Source: Pelosinus baikalensis (GTDB taxonomy: Bacteria > Bacillota > Negativicutes > DSM-13327). Taken from it: 64,000 bases of DNA. Positions 62,914 through 64,000 of this stretch are shown here, in pieces; the first letter of the stretch is position 1; every line of letters begins with the position of its first letter. A model generated the notes under the pieces. It was given only the letters and a program-made list of their open reading frames with translations, did no database searches and was not told the origin of the DNA. The stretch is from assembly GCF_020819555.1 (NCBI RefSeq), contig NZ_JAJHJB010000002.1:62001-126000 (forward strand). Direction: 5' to 3'. The translations under genes were made by a program, and so were the position numbers.

Positions 62914-63381
62914 TTAATTTTCGGTTATTTTTTTTATTATATTACTTGATGATTTACCGATTACTTCGGGGATGAGGATGGTTTGACCGCCGTGGTGGGA
63001 GACGATGGTGGATTCGGGGAGGTCTTTGATGTTATAGTCGCCGCCTTTAACGTAGATGGCAGGCCTTATTTGATCAATTAGTTTTTCTGCTGTAGGCTCT
63101 TTAAAGATCACCACATAATCAACAGCAGAAAGAGCCGATAGAACTTCGGCTCGGTCATCTTGGGTGTTGATTGGGCGGGTTGGACCTTTGAGTGCGCGCA
63201 CAGATTGGTCACTGTTGAGACCTAGTATTAAACAGTCTCCTAGGTCTCTGGCCGCTTTGAGATATCGAACATGGCCCACATGGAGAATGTCAAAACAGCC
63301 GTTGGTGAAAACAATTGTTTTACCATCGGCTTTTAGTTGCTCTGTTATATTCTTTATTTGAGTAGAATCTACTATTTTCAT
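62914..63381 (-). CDS. rfaE2: D-glycero-beta-D-manno-heptose 1-phosphate adenylyltransferase
   Basis: 155 residues from MKIVDSTQIKN (ATG 63381; the longer frame to 63438 is upstream sequence). Cytidylyltransferase-fold motifs TNGCFDILHVGHVRYL (HVGH), LILGLNSDQSVR and STIVSHHGG, plus a C-terminal SSSNIIKKI. It makes ADP-heptose from heptose-1-P. Separate from the kinase gene, unlike E. coli HldE. Confidence 0.95.
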   Translation of the reverse strand: MKIVDSTQIKNITEQLKADGKTIVFTNGCFDILHVGHVRYLKAARDLGDCLILGLNSDQSVRALKGPTRPINTQDDRAEVLSALSAVDYVVIFKEPTAEKLIDQIRPAIYVKGGDYNIKDLPESTIVSHHGGQTILIPEVIGKSSSNIIKKITEN

Positions 63382-63412
63382 ATTGCACCTGCTTTTAAAA
63401 ATATCAAAAAAA

Positions 63413-63448
63413 TTTGAACCACAAAGACACAATTGCACAAAAGTGCAA
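63413..63448. repeat. CACAAAG-type repeat copy between rfaE1 and rfaE2
   Basis: TTTGAACCACAAAGACACAA then TTGCACAAAAGTGCAA; diverged copy of the terminal repeat at 62440, with a small TTGCAC/GTGCAA hairpin. Confidence 0.6.
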
Positions 63449-63481
63449 CATCATAGAAAATTTATTAAAACAGATAAACGA

Positions 63482-63540
63482 ATTGAACCACAAAGGCGCA
63501 AAGGACACAAAGGGTTTTATTTATTTTTTGCCTTTGTGCC
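63482..63540. repeat. Second CACAAAG-type repeat copy, hairpin-forming
   Basis: TTGAACCACAAAGGCGCAAA then GGACACAAAGGG (63484-63515), paired with CCTTTGTGCC at 63531-63540. It lies immediately downstream of rfaE1 and may act as its terminator. Confidence 0.6.
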
Positions 63541-63557
63541 ATAAAAGCTTATCTTTC

Positions 63558-64000
63558 TCACTCGAAATGTTCGCCGATGGCTTGGCGGAGTTCTTCTGGG
63601 GTTGTGGTTGCTGTACCTGGTTTTTTTACTACGATGCCTGCTGCAAAGTTGGACAAGCGGGCTGCATCTTCATAGGATGCTCCTGCTGCTAAAGCCAGGA
63701 TCATGGTTGCCACCACTGTATCCCCTGCACCAGTAACATCATATACTTCACTCTTATTGGTCACAGGGATATGCGTAACGGTACCTGTTTCTTCAAATAA
63801 CGTCATACCATCTGGTCCACGGCTAATTAAAACTGCCTTGGCATCTAGCTTTTCTAGGATTGTCTTACCAGCCGACAGTAGCGTAGCCTGATCTATAATA
63901 TCATAACCTACTGCTGCTGCTGCTTCTGATTCATTTTGTTTAACAACTTCAATTCCACTATATTCCATTATATTATACCGCGAATCGACAATACAAGGAA
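63558..64000 (-). CDS. rfaE1: D-glycero-beta-D-manno-heptose-7-phosphate kinase, C-terminal part (runs off window)
   Basis: PfkB-family kinase; the frame is open to the window end. VDSRYN, NESEAAAAVGYDI, VLISRGPDGMTLFEE and the catalytic GAGDTVVATM with FAAGIVVKKPGTA are visible; the N-terminal half lies outside. It phosphorylates heptose-7-P at O1. With rfaE2 and the heptosyltransferases downstream it shows that the organism builds heptose-containing LPS. Confidence 0.94.
   Translation of the reverse strand, partial: PCIVDSRYNIMEYSGIEVVKQNESEAAAAVGYDIIDQATLLSAGKTILEKLDAKAVLISRGPDGMTLFEETGTVTHIPVTNKSEVYDVTGAGDTVVATMILALAAGASYEDAARLSNFAAGIVVKKPGTATTTPEELRQAIGEHFE

Overview
The window looks like a chromosomal surface-polysaccharide region of a diderm Firmicute, most likely a Negativicute of the Sporomusaceae type (Pelosinus or Sporomusa relatives). 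That is an inference: base composition is AT-rich and Shine-Dalgarno sites are strong, and the secondary alcohol dehydrogenase and HAAAP permease resemble Firmicute forms. Yet there is also Gram-negative envelope machinery: heptosyltransferases, heptose-phosphate kinase and adenylyltransferase, Wza-type export proteins and an outer-membrane beta-barrel candidate.

Layout: (1) 1-5959, minus strand: GDP-fucose and dTDP-sugar precursor genes (fcl partial, gmd, manC, an epimerase, rmlA, rmlB). (2) 6059-18197, minus: exopolysaccharide locus 1. In transcription order it reads small ORF, wza, gumC/wzc, cpsD, phosphoglycosyltransferase, wzx, acetyltransferase, pyruvyltransferase, FrhB-like Fe-S protein, GT2, wzy, GT4. 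(3) 18688-23433: metabolic genes (secondary alcohol dehydrogenase, cysteine desulfidase-like protein, frameshifted serine-type permease) and a divergent HTH pair. (4) 23491-28316: accessory strip with a second manC, a HepT/MntA toxin-antitoxin pair, two REP-associated-type transposase copies with direct repeats and palindromic repeats, and a truncated ATPase. (5) 28370-42846, minus: exopolysaccharide locus 2, with the same scaffold as locus 1 but different cargo. (6) 42953-49147, minus: PHP-type tyrosine phosphatase, beta-barrel protein, VanZ-like protein and the rmlDBAC operon. (7) 49240-64000: polysaccharide deacetylase, LtaS-like sulfatase-fold enzyme, radical SAM protein, several glycosyltransferases, a KpsS-like and a GT52-like protein, then heptose-core genes up to a partial rfaE1.

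How it works together: nucleotide sugars (dTDP-rhamnose, GDP-mannose/fucose) feed two Wzx/Wzy-type systems. Each has its own initiating transferase, flippase, polymerase, BY-kinase/co-polymerase pair and export protein. A single PHP phosphatase beside locus 2 could serve both kinases. The conserved export genes contrast with more AT-rich cargo genes, as expected when serotype-like cassettes are exchanged inside a fixed frame.

The most unusual items are: a small paralogous protein at the head of both export operons, followed by a hairpin before wza; a repeated pyruvyltransferase/FrhB redox pair; a GxxExxY nuclease-like gene bounded by terminal inverted repeats; and a transposase/palindrome system that appears to have rewritten the C-terminus of one ManC. 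Three genes carry single-base indels in short G or GA runs, which could be real or sequencing errors.
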